Of a stretch of DNA of 64,000 bases, positions 45,650 to 55,039 are shown in pieces. Position numbers and translations under genes: made by a program. The notes under the pieces were generated by a model. It had not been told where the DNA came from. It did no database searches and worked only from the letters and a program-made list of their open reading frames with translations. Source of the DNA: Lentibacillus halodurans (GTDB lineage: Bacteria; Bacillota; Bacilli; Bacillales; Amphibacillaceae). The first letter of the stretch is position 1. Each line of letters begins with the position of its first letter. The stretch covers positions 150,905 to 214,904 of the forward strand of contig NZ_FOJW01000008.1 in NCBI RefSeq assembly GCF_900112045.1, written 5' to 3'.

Positions 45650-45807
45650 ATTATCACACTCTGCATATTAATGGACAAATTATCCTGATTCTTCCAAGGA
45701 TATTTAAATCCTATCATGACTTAAAGCTTATAAAGACTATTTTGTTGTGCTTAATATGAACATATAGTACTATGTGTTTAAACGGCACATTAAAGGAGGG
45801 GATACAA

Positions 45808-46110
45808 ATGGTGAGCTGTCTGATTCTGTTCCATAAGACGATTACGAGTCTGACAAAAATTACGATTCTTAGGGCAGTGTTTCAAGAAGAAGATTTTGAA
45901 ATACATGTTATAGATAAAGATACAGTAATGATGTACTTATGGAATGTGGACAAAGCTAGCATTCTACAGGTGGCATTAGTACTTGAAACGGAAGATATTA
46001 ATACAGGATTTGGATTTGGGGCATGTAAACTGGAAGCATTGAATGAGGCCAAAGGGGTGCTGGATCCATCCCCAGCGTTATCCACATCTTCATTGGCTAA
46101 CACAAAGTAA
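45808..46110 (+). CDS. Hypothetical protein upstream of the DnaA boxes
   Basis: A 100-residue frame with an excellent ribosome site (AAAGGAGGGG, 6 nt before ATG 45808). It starts MVSCLILFHKTITSLTKIT and has a middle part FEIHVIDKDTVMMYLWNVDK that could be mixed alpha/beta. No family is recognised. The 3' end contains one DnaA box. The reverse strand is also open here (45882-46136) but without a binding site. Moderately likely to be real. Confidence 0.45.
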   Translation: MVSCLILFHKTITSLTKITILRAVFQEEDFEIHVIDKDTVMMYLWNVDKASILQVALVLETEDINTGFGFGACKLEALNEAKGVLDPSPALSTSSLANTK

Positions 46111-46173
46111 TAAACAGTTTTATCCTCATTATCCACATAATCAAAGAAAGTTATCCACTAAATGTGTGAATAA
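46078..46173. promoter_or_regulatory. Cluster of DnaA boxes
   Basis: Within 96 bp there are two perfect boxes TTATCCACA (46078-46086 and 46129-46137), near-matches TTATCCTCA (46120-46128, directly abutting the next box) and TTATCCACT (46151-46159), and a reverse-strand TTATTCACA (46173-46165). This density is far above chance. It does not look like oriC, as no dnaA/dnaN genes adjoin. A DnaA-titrating or DnaA-regulated site is likely. Confidence 0.8.
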
Positions 46174-46502
46174 TTGCTCTTTATGTGGAGGAATTTCACA
46201 GATTAATCCCGTATATACTGGTCAGCAAGCTCCCGCCTCAGGATTTGAGGTAATACGAAGAAGGGTAAGTGGGGGTGAGCTGCCCGGCAGTTAAGTGCAG
46301 ACGTCCTCGAAACAGGAAAGCATTTTTTCTTCGTGCGATGTATTCCCTGCTGCAGCTTTCCTTGTCCTGTCGCATACTTGCACTAGCATGTTCTGTGCGT
46401 CGTAAACTCATTCAGAAGGGGTAGGACGCCCCGCTGAATGAAGTGTCACTTTACCAACAGCGCATATATTTTGTGGTGGACTAGTAAAAGGAAACCGCGC
46501 TG
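46174..46502. other. Structured noncoding region
   Basis: No gene seen. It holds small hairpins (CCTCA/TGAGG at 46236-46250), an AGGAAAGC...GCTTTCCT inverted pair (about 46314-46363), a degenerate copy of the dispersed hairpin repeat at 46400-46455, and the terminator of yfhE. Confidence 0.5.
46400..46455 (-). repeat. Dispersed hairpin repeat, degenerate copy
   Basis: On the minus strand GGTAAAGTGACACTTCATTC leads into a hairpin with CATTCAG and CTGAATG base arms, like the first part of the repeat at 61257. The GTTAGTTGAACC tail is not conserved, so only the 5' hairpin is shared. Confidence 0.5.
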
Positions 46503-46518
46503 TTAACTACGGTTTCCT
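46485..46518 (-). terminator. Terminator of yfhE
   Basis: GGAAACCG and CGGTTTCC arms, then T4 on the minus strand. The yfhE stop codon lies in the loop. Confidence 0.85.
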
Positions 46519-46628
46519 CTTTGGGTTACCCGATTATACGCTCGGTCGGCCCGTCTGAATTCTTTTTGGTAAAGAACTTCCTGTGTTTTGGACAAAAATT
46601 TTTCCTGTTCGATGGGTTTTTTCGGCAT
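46503..46628 (-). CDS. yfhE: YfhE-family small protein
   Basis: A 41-residue basic protein starting MPKKPIEQEKFLSKTQEVLY and continuing QKEFRRADRAYNRV, which matches the YfhE family (TQEVLY then EF-x-ADRA). GAGGG lies 7 nt before the ATG. B. subtilis has yfhE beside yfhF, and here it follows the yfhF gene by 64 bp on the same strand. Function is unknown. It is easily missed by length-filtered gene calling. Confidence 0.85.
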   Translation of the reverse strand: MPKKPIEQEKFLSKTQEVLYQKEFRRADRAYNRVTQRGNRS

Positions 46629-46692
46629 AGATAATCCCTCACTTTGCATCTAGGATTACCTGTCCCATTGAAAATATACACAAAATCGATTC

Positions 46693-47580
46693 CTAGCGTT
46701 CTGTTTCCTGTAAAGCCTCTTTGAGATCTGAGTAGGAAAATGCGTAATGGTATGCTTGTGCTTTTTGGGGCAGAACGTATTGCCCTTTGGCAACCAATAT
46801 ACTCATTTCTCCAATCACAGCCCCAATCATCAAGGCGGGCACCGGAATCCAATTGGGGCGATTTAGGACGTTTGCCAGTACGCTGATAAAATCTTTATTC
46901 CGCTTTGGGTTTGGAGCGGTTACATTGACAGGACCACTAATATGGTCATTAAACAGACAAAATTGGATCATCCCGACGACATCGTTTATATGAATCCAGG
47001 AAATCCATTGTTCCCCGCTGCCAATTCTGCCACCGGCAAACATTTTCACAGGCAATTTCATGAACGGCAGCGCGCCTTCTTTCCCTAAAATAACGCCAAA
47101 TCGTGTGTAAACGGTACGGATTTCAAGCTTTTCCGCCTGTTTTGCAGTTTGCTCCCATTCCGTCACAACGCCTGCAAGGAAGTTATCACCAGGCTGAGTA
47201 GTTTTTTCGGTGAACACGAGGTCTTCGGAAGTGCCATAAAACCCAACAGCTGACCCGCTGATGAATACATCCGGCTTTTTGTCCATTTGTTCCATCATCC
47301 GGATAACGTGCTGAGTTGTGTCAATCCGGCTAGTGCGGATCGCCTCCTTTTTCTTTTTGGTCCAATAACCAAATAATGAGTCTCCAGCCAGATTAATGAC
47401 CGCCTGAATCTCTGGCAGATCTTCAATTGGATGGTTATAACTGATGAAAGATGTTTTCCTGGTGTTCCTGTGTTTTTCTGGGGAGCGTGTTACTATGTAT
47501 ACATAATGGTCTTGTTCGGTTAGTGCATTGGAAAGATGCTTGCCGACAAAGCCGGTTCCGCCGCTAATCAAAATGTTCAT
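46693..47580 (-). CDS. yfhF: TIGR01777-family NAD(P)-binding epimerase-like protein YfhF
   Basis: 295 residues, an atypical short-chain (extended SDR) protein. MNILISGGTGFVGKHLSN is the nucleotide-binding motif; VINLAGDSLFGYWTKKKK, SGSAVGFYG and ARFGVILG-like YTRFGVILGKEGALP follow, as in YfhF and E. coli YfcH. Substrate unknown. ATG 47580 follows GGAG(TGAG). It is divergent from recX, as yfhF is in B. subtilis. Confidence 0.92.
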   Translation of the reverse strand: MNILISGGTGFVGKHLSNALTEQDHYVYIVTRSPEKHRNTRKTSFISYNHPIEDLPEIQAVINLAGDSLFGYWTKKKKEAIRTSRIDTTQHVIRMMEQMDKKPDVFISGSAVGFYGTSEDLVFTEKTTQPGDNFLAGVVTEWEQTAKQAEKLEIRTVYTRFGVILGKEGALPFMKLPVKMFAGGRIGSGEQWISWIHINDVVGMIQFCLFNDHISGPVNVTAPNPKRNKDFISVLANVLNRPNWIPVPALMIGAVIGEMSILVAKGQYVLPQKAQAYHYAFSYSDLKEALQETER

Positions 47581-47686
47581 GTGACTCACTCCATTTCATT
47601 ATAGTTTATTCCAAAATATGTCGTATAGTATACTAATCCATCCGGCGATTTTCATGATACAATATAATGCATGAGGGGGAGTCATA

Positions 47687-48499
47687 TTGTCGAAAATTTC
47701 CCGGATCACGACACAAAAGAAACATAAAGACCGCTACAATATCTTTCTCGATGACGGCAAAGCCGAGAAGTATGGTTTCAGTGTTGATGAAGCCATATTA
47801 ATTGAATATCGGCTACGTAAAAATATGGAGCTTGACGATGAAACCATTAAGGCACTCATCCATAAAGATACGCTACATAAATCATATACCCTTGCGATCA
47901 ATTTTTTAAGCTACCGGATGCGCTCAAAAAAAGAAATTTATGACCATCTCGTCAAAAAGGAAGTGGACGACGAGCATATATCTAAAATTATGGAAAAACT
48001 CATCGCTGAAGGGCTGGTTAATGACAGGCAATTTGCAGATGCATTTGTTCGGACGCGAATGCAGACGTCAAGTAAAGGGCCGATGCTGATCAAGCAAGAG
48101 CTGATGCAAAAAGGGGTAGATGAGCCGATTGCCGGCGAGGCAGCTGATTTGTACACGTATGACGTGCAGTATGAAAAAGCAAAGAAATTGGCAGAGAAAA
48201 AGCTTCATTCCGGCAATCGAAAGTCGTTCCGCCAACAAATCCAGCAGCTGCAGGGTACACTGATGCAAAAAGGCTTTTCTGGTGATGTTGTACAGGCTGT
48301 GACAGCAGAACTCCAGGAACAGAAAGATGATGCTGCTGAATGGGAAGCGCTTGTTAAGCAAGGCGAAAAATTGCTGTTTAAACACCAGCAAAAATTAAGC
48401 GGCTTCCAGCTTCGCAATAAAATGAAGGAAGCATTGTACCGAAAAGGTTTTACGATTGATTTGATTAACACGTTTTTGAATGAAAATCTTGAAGAATAA
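47687..48499 (+). CDS. recX: Recombination regulator RecX
   Basis: 270 residues, an all-helical protein with three-helix repeats (YRMRSKKEIYDHLVKKEVD, then QELMQKGVDEPIAGEA and later LRNKMKEALYRKGFTIDLIN). It binds and caps RecA filaments. The start is TTG at 47687 with GGGGGAG placed 5 nt upstream; the next Met codons would cut off the N-terminal SRITTQKKHKDRYNIFLDD, which is conserved in Bacilli. Synteny with yfhF supports the name. Confidence 0.93.
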   Translation: MSKISRITTQKKHKDRYNIFLDDGKAEKYGFSVDEAILIEYRLRKNMELDDETIKALIHKDTLHKSYTLAINFLSYRMRSKKEIYDHLVKKEVDDEHISKIMEKLIAEGLVNDRQFADAFVRTRMQTSSKGPMLIKQELMQKGVDEPIAGEAADLYTYDVQYEKAKKLAEKKLHSGNRKSFRQQIQQLQGTLMQKGFSGDVVQAVTAELQEQKDDAAEWEALVKQGEKLLFKHQQKLSGFQLRNKMKEALYRKGFTIDLINTFLNENLEE

Positions 48500-48660
48500 A
48501 CAGGATTGGGAACTGGTCCAATGAACAATTCATTTGAATAAATAACCGTGAAGATTTGGTTGTTACCGCGATAATTTGGTAGAAAAATGTAATCATTGGT
48601 TGATAACTGTAAAATGATATCCGGTGATTAGATCTTTCGCCAGCGCGCTTACGAAGCTTC

Positions 48661-49320
48661 TTATTGGTCAATCATGATTTCGTTCCGCCCGTCATCCTCA
48701 TTGAAAATCTGCTCGGCCACAACTGCAGGCTCTTGCAGTACGGACGGATCCTCAACATGCGATGAATGATTCCAAAAAGGTGTGTTCATGCCACCCATGT
48801 AAACAGCCGTGATCGCAATCTGCTCATGTTCCCATTCCTTCTGCAAGCTTTCCGTAAAACCTTTAACGGCAAACTTGCTTGCACAATAAATGGATTCATT
48901 TACTTTTCCCCGCCGACCGGCTGTTGAGATGATCGTTAAAATCCGTCCTTTGCTTTCTCGGATTATTGGAAGTGCAGACTGGACACAGAGGATGGCGCCT
49001 TTGACATTGGTATGCAGTGTTTTGTCAATATCCTCGCTGGTGTATTCCTTCAAAGGTCCAAAGATTCCGATGCCGGCACTATTGATGAAAATATCCAGCT
49101 CGCCGATTTGCTGAAAAGCGATGCTGACTGAAGCCGGCTCCCGGACATCACAAAGGATCACCTCTCCACTGCCGCCATTTTCCTGAATTTCTTTCTGTAC
49201 CAGATGAAGCTTCGTATCATGTCGTCCCAATAAATACACTTTATAATCATTATTGGCATATTTTAGGGCAAGTGCACGTCCAAGACCGCTTCCGGCCCCT
49301 GTGATTGCAACTGTTGACAT
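48661..49320 (-). CDS. Short-chain dehydrogenase/reductase
   Basis: 219 residues. TGAGSGLGRALA (nucleotide motif), NSAGIGIFGP, STAGRRGKVNESIYCASKFAVKG with Ser and Tyr-x3-Lys catalysis. A classical SDR; substrate unknown. ATG 49320 follows GGAGGGGG. It is placed between recX and yfhH and has no obvious operon partner. Confidence 0.9.
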   Translation of the reverse strand: MSTVAITGAGSGLGRALALKYANNDYKVYLLGRHDTKLHLVQKEIQENGGSGEVILCDVREPASVSIAFQQIGELDIFINSAGIGIFGPLKEYTSEDIDKTLHTNVKGAILCVQSALPIIRESKGRILTIISTAGRRGKVNESIYCASKFAVKGFTESLQKEWEHEQIAITAVYMGGMNTPFWNHSSHVEDPSVLQEPAVVAEQIFNEDDGRNEIMIDQ

Positions 49321-49413
49321 ATCGGATCCCCCTCCAATATCGTAAACTATTATGATTTCTATTTTGCTAAACAATTGATAAAATGTAAACTGATAGAGAA
49401 GGGAGCTAGGAAA

Positions 49414-49749
49414 ATGGATTATCGATATAGTGATTATACAGTTGAACAGTTACGTGAAGAAGTTGGCAGGTTAAAGGAAAAAGCCCAAAAAGCTGAACAG
49501 CTGGGAAATATTAGTGAAGTGGCGATTAATGAAAGGAAAATGCAGGTTGCTATTGCCTACATGTTGAATCCGGATGATTTCTCCCCTCAGGATGTACATG
49601 AACTGAAAAGCGATCCTGGCTATAAATTCAAAATCAATTACATAAATGGCGTGTTTGCCTGGGGTCACCGTGTCAACTTATTGAATGAAGTGCACGAAAA
49701 AGAAGAGGCGCTTCCGATTTCATTGCTGGGGGATAAGGTCAAGGCGTAA
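49414..49749 (+). CDS. yfhH: YfhH-family (DUF1811) protein
   Basis: 111 residues: a helical N-terminus (YTVEQLREEVGRLKEKAQKAEQ) and a small SH3-like beta domain (YKFKINYINGVFAWGHRVN) with the end EALPISLLGD. This matches YfhH of Bacillaceae, of unknown function. GGGAG lies 9 nt before ATG 49414. Same relative position as in B. subtilis after recX. Confidence 0.9.
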   Translation: MDYRYSDYTVEQLREEVGRLKEKAQKAEQLGNISEVAINERKMQVAIAYMLNPDDFSPQDVHELKSDPGYKFKINYINGVFAWGHRVNLLNEVHEKEEALPISLLGDKVKA

Positions 49750-49782
49750 TCGCTAAGCGGCTGATTTATTCAAGCAATATAA

Positions 49783-49807
49783 AGAAATCGGCTGATCACC
49801 GATTTCT
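49783..49807. terminator. Bidirectional terminator between yfhH and yfhP
   Basis: AGAAATCGG and CCGATTTCT arms, 7-nt loop, short T/A flanks. Confidence 0.7.
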
Positions 49808-49853
49808 CCATATTCGCTTTCCGATATATGACCGTTGCAAACCGGGTTCTTCT

Positions 49854-50840
49854 TTAAATTGGATTGTCGCCGATCTCAAGTTTGTTTTGCAGTTTTTGCT
49901 CGGAAAAAATCCAGCCCGTATAGGATGTCAAAATGCGCATGTTATCATCAATCTGGACGACAGCTACAAACGGATAGCGTTCATTCGAACGGTACCGCAA
50001 ATCAATGAATCGTATTTCGGTGAAATCATCGAAGTTGTGGACTTCCCAGCGATAAACCGGGGAAAATGACAAGAATGCATCAACATTTTTATCCTTTTTT
50101 GCCAATCGAAAAAGGTCGTTGTCAGGCAATGGAACTTTCTCAAATTGATCGACAATTTCAATATGGCTGTCTTTTACCAGCCCTACATAAAAATAATCTG
50201 TCGTCGTAATGGCAACCCGCCAGCGGTTTTGCTTAATGGTTGGAGAGGTTGCAATTTGTTCGGTGTTCGGGTAAAATTCCCTGATTTTTCGGATGATCTC
50301 CCGTTTATCCATATAACGTTTCATGTAATAAAGCGCAATGACGGCATAAATGATCAGAAACGTATAGCCTGGGTTTGCTCCAAGCAGCCAGGCAACAATC
50401 CCACCGATATGGAGCAGGAAAATATACGGATCGAACGTATTAATAAATCCGTGTGCAACCCATTTATTGGAAAATGGCCGATATGCTTGTGTCCCATAAG
50501 CATTGGGGATATCAACAAGAACATGGATGATAACCGCAAGTGCCGTCCAAGCCCATAAATGCAGGAAATTGACACTTGGAACGATTGTATGAATGATGCC
50601 GGCTATCAGGACGCTCCACATGAGAACAGCGGGGATCGAATGGGTGGCTCCGCGGTGATGTCGTATATAAACAGCATTGTTTCGCAATTTTAAAAGGGTA
50701 TCGAAGTCTGGTGCGTGTGAACCTACGATTGTTCCGACCAGTACAGTGTTAAATAAAGCAGGATCATTTTGCACAGCGGGATCAAGTGTTGCCAGCCCGC
50801 CAATTGCAATCCCCATAACAATATGGGTGCCTGTGTCCAT
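49854..50840 (-). CDS. yfhP: YfhP-type membrane-bound metal-dependent hydrolase (YdjM/DUF457)
   Basis: 328 residues. Residues 1-175 are membrane helices with the motif histidines TGTHIVMG, GSHAPDFDTLL and RHHRGATHS, typical of the YdjM/LexA-regulated hydrolase family; the C-terminal half is soluble with YRSNERYPFVAVV. B. subtilis yfhP is a negative regulator linked to mutY in position. It is divergent from mutY. Confidence 0.9.
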   Translation of the reverse strand: MDTGTHIVMGIAIGGLATLDPAVQNDPALFNTVLVGTIVGSHAPDFDTLLKLRNNAVYIRHHRGATHSIPAVLMWSVLIAGIIHTIVPSVNFLHLWAWTALAVIIHVLVDIPNAYGTQAYRPFSNKWVAHGFINTFDPYIFLLHIGGIVAWLLGANPGYTFLIIYAVIALYYMKRYMDKREIIRKIREFYPNTEQIATSPTIKQNRWRVAITTTDYFYVGLVKDSHIEIVDQFEKVPLPDNDLFRLAKKDKNVDAFLSFSPVYRWEVHNFDDFTEIRFIDLRYRSNERYPFVAVVQIDDNMRILTSYTGWIFSEQKLQNKLEIGDNPI

Positions 50841-50936
50841 AAGTCAGGTTCCTCCTAGATTAGGTTCATGTTGTAAATTGATTTAATGAAAGCAAGCTGA
50901 AAGCCAATTTTAATTGTAACAAAAGGATGTAACAGA

Positions 50937-52007
50937 ATGACTGAAAGATTATTACAGAATTTTGACATTTATGCATTCCAGGAACGATTAATCGAATGGT
51001 ATCAACATAATAAACGCGATCTGCCTTGGCGCTATGATCAGGATCCGTACAAGGTCTGGGTTTCCGAAATCATGTTGCAGCAAACCAAGGTTGATACCGT
51101 TATTCCTTATTTTCAACGGTTTATGTTAAAATATCCAACCGTATATGATTTAGCAAATGCGGACGAGCAGGATGTTTTAAAAACATGGGAAGGTCTTGGC
51201 TACTATTCCCGCGCACGGAATTTGCAAAACGCTGTCCGTGAAGTTGTTGCTTCGTATGGCGGTGAAGTGCCGGATGATCCAAAATCATTAGGATCCCTGA
51301 AAGGTGTCGGTCCGTATACAAAAGGTGCCATTTTATCGATTGCATTCGATCAGCCACAGCCGGCTGTCGATGGTAATGTGATGCGAGTGCTTTCGCGTGT
51401 TTTAAAAATAGAAGACGACATTGCTCAGCCAAAGGTAAAAAAGCAATTTGAACGTTATGCGGAGACGCTCATTTCACACGATGATCCTTCTTCATTCAAT
51501 CAGGGCATTATGGAGCTCGGTGCCTTAGTATGTACACCTAAGGAACCAATGTGTATGCTGTGTCCCGTTCAGGAACTTTGCCGCGCGTTTCAGGAAGGGA
51601 TGGAACAGGATCTGCCCATTAAGTCTAAAGCAAAAAAACAGAAAAAAGTTCCTTATATCGTACTCTTAATCCGTAATGACAATAATGAATACCTGATCGA
51701 AAAACGCCCTGATAACGGTTTGCTGGCAAATATGTGGCAGTTCCCGATGGTTCCGGTCGATGAAATCGGGAAAGATCATGCGAAAAATTGGTTTGAAATG
51801 GAATACGGCATCGATGTTGAACTATTATCTAAACAGGGTGAACTCAAACATGTATTTACCCATATTATTTGGCAGTTGGAAGTTGTTGCTGCGGTCACAG
51901 CAAGTAATCAGACAACAGACGAACGCTTGCGATTTGTGAGCTGTAATGAAATGGACAATTATCCATTCCCTGTGTCCCATCAAAACATGATGCAATATAT
52001 AACCTGA
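50937..52007 (+). CDS. mutY: A/G-specific adenine DNA glycosylase MutY
   Basis: Removes adenine opposite 8-oxoguanine. 356 residues: catalytic Glu44 in SEIMLQQTKVDTVIPYF, helix-hairpin-helix LKGVGPYTKGAI, Asp145 in AVDGNVMRV, a 4Fe-4S cluster (Cys199, Cys206, Cys209, Cys215), and a C-terminal NUDIX-like domain (about 235-356) that recognises 8-oxoG. Monocistronic; same neighbour (yfhP) as in B. subtilis. Confidence 0.97.
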   Translation: MTERLLQNFDIYAFQERLIEWYQHNKRDLPWRYDQDPYKVWVSEIMLQQTKVDTVIPYFQRFMLKYPTVYDLANADEQDVLKTWEGLGYYSRARNLQNAVREVVASYGGEVPDDPKSLGSLKGVGPYTKGAILSIAFDQPQPAVDGNVMRVLSRVLKIEDDIAQPKVKKQFERYAETLISHDDPSSFNQGIMELGALVCTPKEPMCMLCPVQELCRAFQEGMEQDLPIKSKAKKQKKVPYIVLLIRNDNNEYLIEKRPDNGLLANMWQFPMVPVDEIGKDHAKNWFEMEYGIDVELLSKQGELKHVFTHIIWQLEVVAAVTASNQTTDERLRFVSCNEMDNYPFPVSHQNMMQYIT

Positions 52008-52041
52008 AGTCAGTATAACTTGTCCTATTTACTATATGCAG

Positions 52042-52070
52042 GCATTGACGCGGTATGCTTTTCCATTTTA
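52042..52070 (+). promoter_or_regulatory. Possible SigG promoter of sspE
   Basis: GCATT (52042-52046), 17-bp spacer, CATTTTA (52064-52070) resemble the forespore SigG elements (GHATR / CATWHTA), 85 bp upstream of the sspE ATG. The -35 has one mismatch. Confidence 0.4.
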
Positions 52071-52154
52071 TACCTGTAACAGTTAATTTTAACTCTGTTT
52101 ATGATGGATAACAGCCTGCAAAATGGAAAAAGTATGACTGCGGAGGTGATATTG

Positions 52155-52331
52155 ATGGCTAAAAAACAACAGCCCAACCAAACATCTGCTGGTACCAACG
52201 TACAAAAAGTAAGACAGCAAAACCAGCAGGCACAACAAGGACAAGGTCAGTTCGGTACTGAGTTTGGATCTGAAACAGACGCACAATCAGTCAGACAAAA
52301 AAACCAAAAATCACAGCAAAATAAGAAATAA
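52155..52331 (+). CDS. sspE: Gamma-type small acid-soluble spore protein
   Basis: A 58-residue protein rich in Gln, Asn, Lys and Ser. It contains two related segments, each with FGTE or NVQKVRQQNQQ-like and AQSVRQKNQKS, as in SspE. The protein is a storage reserve of amino acids degraded by Gpr during germination; FGTEFGSE is the cleavage-type motif. AGGAGGTGAT precedes the ATG. This is direct evidence for sporulation. A strong terminator follows. Confidence 0.95.
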   Translation: MAKKQQPNQTSAGTNVQKVRQQNQQAQQGQGQFGTEFGSETDAQSVRQKNQKSQQNKK

Positions 52332-52358
52332 CGTAACCACCCCCAATTTTTGCATTAG

Positions 52359-52387
52359 AGAGCTCCCTTCCCCAGGGAGCTCTTTTA
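52359..52387 (+). terminator. Terminator of sspE
   Basis: AGAGCTCCC and GGGAGCTCT arms, loop TTCCCCA, T tract. Confidence 0.93.
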
Positions 52388-52542
52388 TTTGTCAGCTTAA
52401 CCAATCGCTGACTTTAGCATAATGGAGCTTCTGCTTTGTTACAGACGATGATTGGAATTATAATAAAGGGACAAGGAATTGCGGATTTCCGGAGAAAGGA
52501 ATTCCTATTTGTTACCTGAAGAACTTTTTAAGGAGAGATTGG

Positions 52543-53070
52543 ATGGCTGCTCCACAGGCAGGATCAACAATAGAAATACAAAGTTACAAACATAATGGCC
52601 AGTTGCACCGTGTGTGGGAAAACACCCTGGTATTGAAAGGTACCAACATGATTGTAATTGGTGCAAATGATAAAACCCGAGTGAATGAGAGTAATGGACG
52701 TACCTGGATAACCAGAGAGCCTGCCATCTGTTATTTTCATGCAGACTATTGGTTTAATATCATTGGGATGTTGCGTAATGATGGTATTTATTACTACTGT
52801 AATATTAGTTCCCCATTTGCATTTGATGGAGAAGCGTTAAAATATATTGATTATGACCTTGATGTCAAGGTGTATCCGGATATGACGTATAAATTACTGG
52901 ATGAGGATGAATATGAGGAGCACAAGAAACAAATGAACTATCCCGGCTCTCTGGATCGCATTTTGCATCACCATATCGGTCATTTGCTAAGATGGATCAG
53001 ACAACGCCAAGGTCCTTTTTCGGCCGAATTCATCGACCAGTGGTATGAACGGTACTTAACGTATTATTAA
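52543..53070 (+). CDS. ygaC: DUF402 nucleoside tri-/diphosphatase (YgaC)
   Basis: 175 residues with a beta-barrel DUF402 core: [61 protein letters not shown], and a helical C-terminus. The staphylococcal homologue hydrolyses nucleoside tri- and diphosphates with divalent metal. Order sspE-ygaC-ygaD-gsaB equals B. subtilis. GGAGAG lies before ATG 52543. Confidence 0.92.
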   Translation: MAAPQAGSTIEIQSYKHNGQLHRVWENTLVLKGTNMIVIGANDKTRVNESNGRTWITREPAICYFHADYWFNIIGMLRNDGIYYYCNISSPFAFDGEALKYIDYDLDVKVYPDMTYKLLDEDEYEEHKKQMNYPGSLDRILHHHIGHLLRWIRQRQGPFSAEFIDQWYERYLTYY

Positions 53071-53139
53071 CCACAAATTAATTGATTGATTATCAAGACG
53101 GAAAAGCTTTATAATGCAATATGTATCCATGTGAAAGTT

Positions 53140-53168
53140 CCTTGTTACGATTGTAGCAAGGCTTTTCT
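53140..53168 (+). terminator. Terminator after ygaC
   Basis: CCTTGTTAC and GTAGCAAGG arms with one mismatch, GATT loop, followed by CTTTTCTT. Confidence 0.75.
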
Positions 53169-53200
53169 TCAACCTATCAATAATGAAGGAATTGACGCTT

Positions 53201-54961
53201 ATGAGCAGTATTAAACAGTATTTACAGTTTGTTAAGCCATACAAGTGGAAGATTTTAATAACAGTGATTGTCGGAATCTTAAAATTTGGCATTCCCCTTC
53301 TTATTCCACTGATTCTAAAGTATGTGATTGACAATATAATTAATGCAGATGATCTCTCAGATGCAGCCAGGCTCGAGCATTTATTTTGGTTAATGGGTGG
53401 AGCATTTGTCATCTTTCTTATTTTGCGCCCTCCAATTGAATACTTTCGACAATACCTGGCGCAATGGGTTGGCAACACGATCCTTTATGATATCAGGGAT
53501 AAGCTGTTTGACCATATCCAAAAATTAAGTCTGCGGTTTTATTCTCAGACAAAAACCGGGGAAATTATTTCCCGGGTAATACATGATGTCGAACAAACGA
53601 AAAATTTTGTTGTGACAGGATTAATGAATATTTGGCTCGATATGATCACGATCTTGATTGCAATCGGGATTATGATGACGATGGATGTTGGGTTGACAAT
53701 TGTCGCCATCATTTTGTTCCCGTTCTTTGGATTTTCTGTGAAATATTTTTATGGAAGACTCAGAAGGCTGACACGAGAACGGTCACAGTCACTTGCTGAA
53801 GTACAGGGACACTTGCATGAGCGCGTCCAGGGCATTCCGGTCACAAGAAGTTTTGCATTGGAGGATTATGAGCAAGGTCAATTTGATGCACGAAACGAAA
53901 ACTTTCTGAACAAGGCGCTGAATCATACAGACTGGAATGCCAAGACCTTTGCTGTCATGAACACCATTACTGATCTGGCACCACTATTGGTTATTGCATT
54001 TGCGGGCTATCAGGTGATTCAGGGGAACGTAACAGTCGGGACCATGGTTGCCTTCTCTGGATATATGGAACGAGTCTACAGTCCGTTGCGGCGGTTAATT
54101 AGTTCATCAACCGTCCTGACTCAGTCAATTGCGTCGATTGACCGTGTTTTTGAGCTGATGAATGAAAAATACGATATTGTTGATAAAAAAGATGCGAAAT
54201 CAATTGGGCGCATTGATGGCAAAATCGATATCGATTATGTTTCATTTAAATATGAAGACGAAGAAACTGATGTATTACACGATGTTTCTCTTCATGTTAA
54301 AAGCGGCGAAACAATTGCATTTGTCGGTATGAGCGGCGGTGGTAAGTCGACGCTGATCAGCCTTATTCCGCGATTTTATGATGTGACGGGCGGCTCAATT
54401 AAGGTTGATGGTATGGATATTCGTGATGTGGAGTCCCGTTCGTTGCGTGATAATATTGGCATGGTGCTGCAGGATAATATATTGTTCAGTGAATCCATCG
54501 CCATGAACATCCGGATGGGCAATCCTGAAGCAACTGATGAAGAAGTTGTTGCTGCAGCCAAAGCGGCCAATGCTCATGATTTTATCCAGAATCTGCAAAA
54601 TGGTTATGACACACTGGTTGGTGAACGTGGTGTCAAGCTTTCCGGGGGGCAAAAACAGCGGATTGCTATTGCACGTGTGTTCTTGAAAAATCCGCCAATC
54701 CTGATTTTTGATGAAGCAACATCAGCGCTTGATCTGGAAAGTGAGCATATTATTCAGGAAGCAATGGAACGGCTTGCTTCTGATCGGACGACATTTATCG
54801 TGGCACATAGGCTGGCAACCATCACACATGCTGATAGGATTGTCCACATTGAGGATGGTGAGATTAAAGAAATCGGTACACATCGTGAATTAATGCAGCG
54901 AAAAGGGCATTATTATGATCTGTATCAAGTACAAAATTTGGATGCTCATACGGGATCTTGA
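53201..54961 (+). CDS. ygaD: Half-size ABC exporter (YgaD)
   Basis: 586 residues: six membrane helices (about 15-320), then a nucleotide-binding domain with Walker [10 protein letters not shown], signature [15 protein letters not shown], Walker [12 protein letters not shown] and IVAHRLAT. Works as a homodimer, exporting lipids or drugs. ATG 53201 is chosen with AAGGA upstream; an earlier ATG (53183) lies before the site. Synteny with ygaD. Confidence 0.93.
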   Translation: MSSIKQYLQFVKPYKWKILITVIVGILKFGIPLLIPLILKYVIDNIINADDLSDAARLEHLFWLMGGAFVIFLILRPPIEYFRQYLAQWVGNTILYDIRDKLFDHIQKLSLRFYSQTKTGEIISRVIHDVEQTKNFVVTGLMNIWLDMITILIAIGIMMTMDVGLTIVAIILFPFFGFSVKYFYGRLRRLTRERSQSLAEVQGHLHERVQGIPVTRSFALEDYEQGQFDARNENFLNKALNHTDWNAKTFAVMNTITDLAPLLVIAFAGYQVIQGNVTVGTMVAFSGYMERVYSPLRRLISSSTVLTQSIASIDRVFELMNEKYDIVDKKDAKSIGRIDGKIDIDYVSFKYEDEETDVLHDVSLHVKSGETIAFVGMSGGGKSTLISLIPRFYDVTGGSIKVDGMDIRDVESRSLRDNIGMVLQDNILFSESIAMNIRMGNPEATDEEVVAAAKAANAHDFIQNLQNGYDTLVGERGVKLSGGQKQRIAIARVFLKNPPILIFDEATSALDLESEHIIQEAMERLASDRTTFIVAHRLATITHADRIVHIEDGEIKEIGTHRELMQRKGHYYDLYQVQNLDAHTGS

Positions 54962-55039
54962 TATTAATGCAGGATGCTGGGAGCGGCAAACCGCTGACAA
55001 CGCCAAATTTGCGCATCCACCAAGGGATCCTTCTTACTG

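Noticed and set aside
45882..46136. Reverse-strand 84-codon ORF over the DnaA boxes
   Set aside because: No Shine-Dalgarno; biased composition arises from the opposite frame.
46078..46173. DnaA-box cluster considered as oriC
   Set aside because: No dnaA, dnaN, rpmH or recF nearby and no long A/T-rich unwinding element seen.
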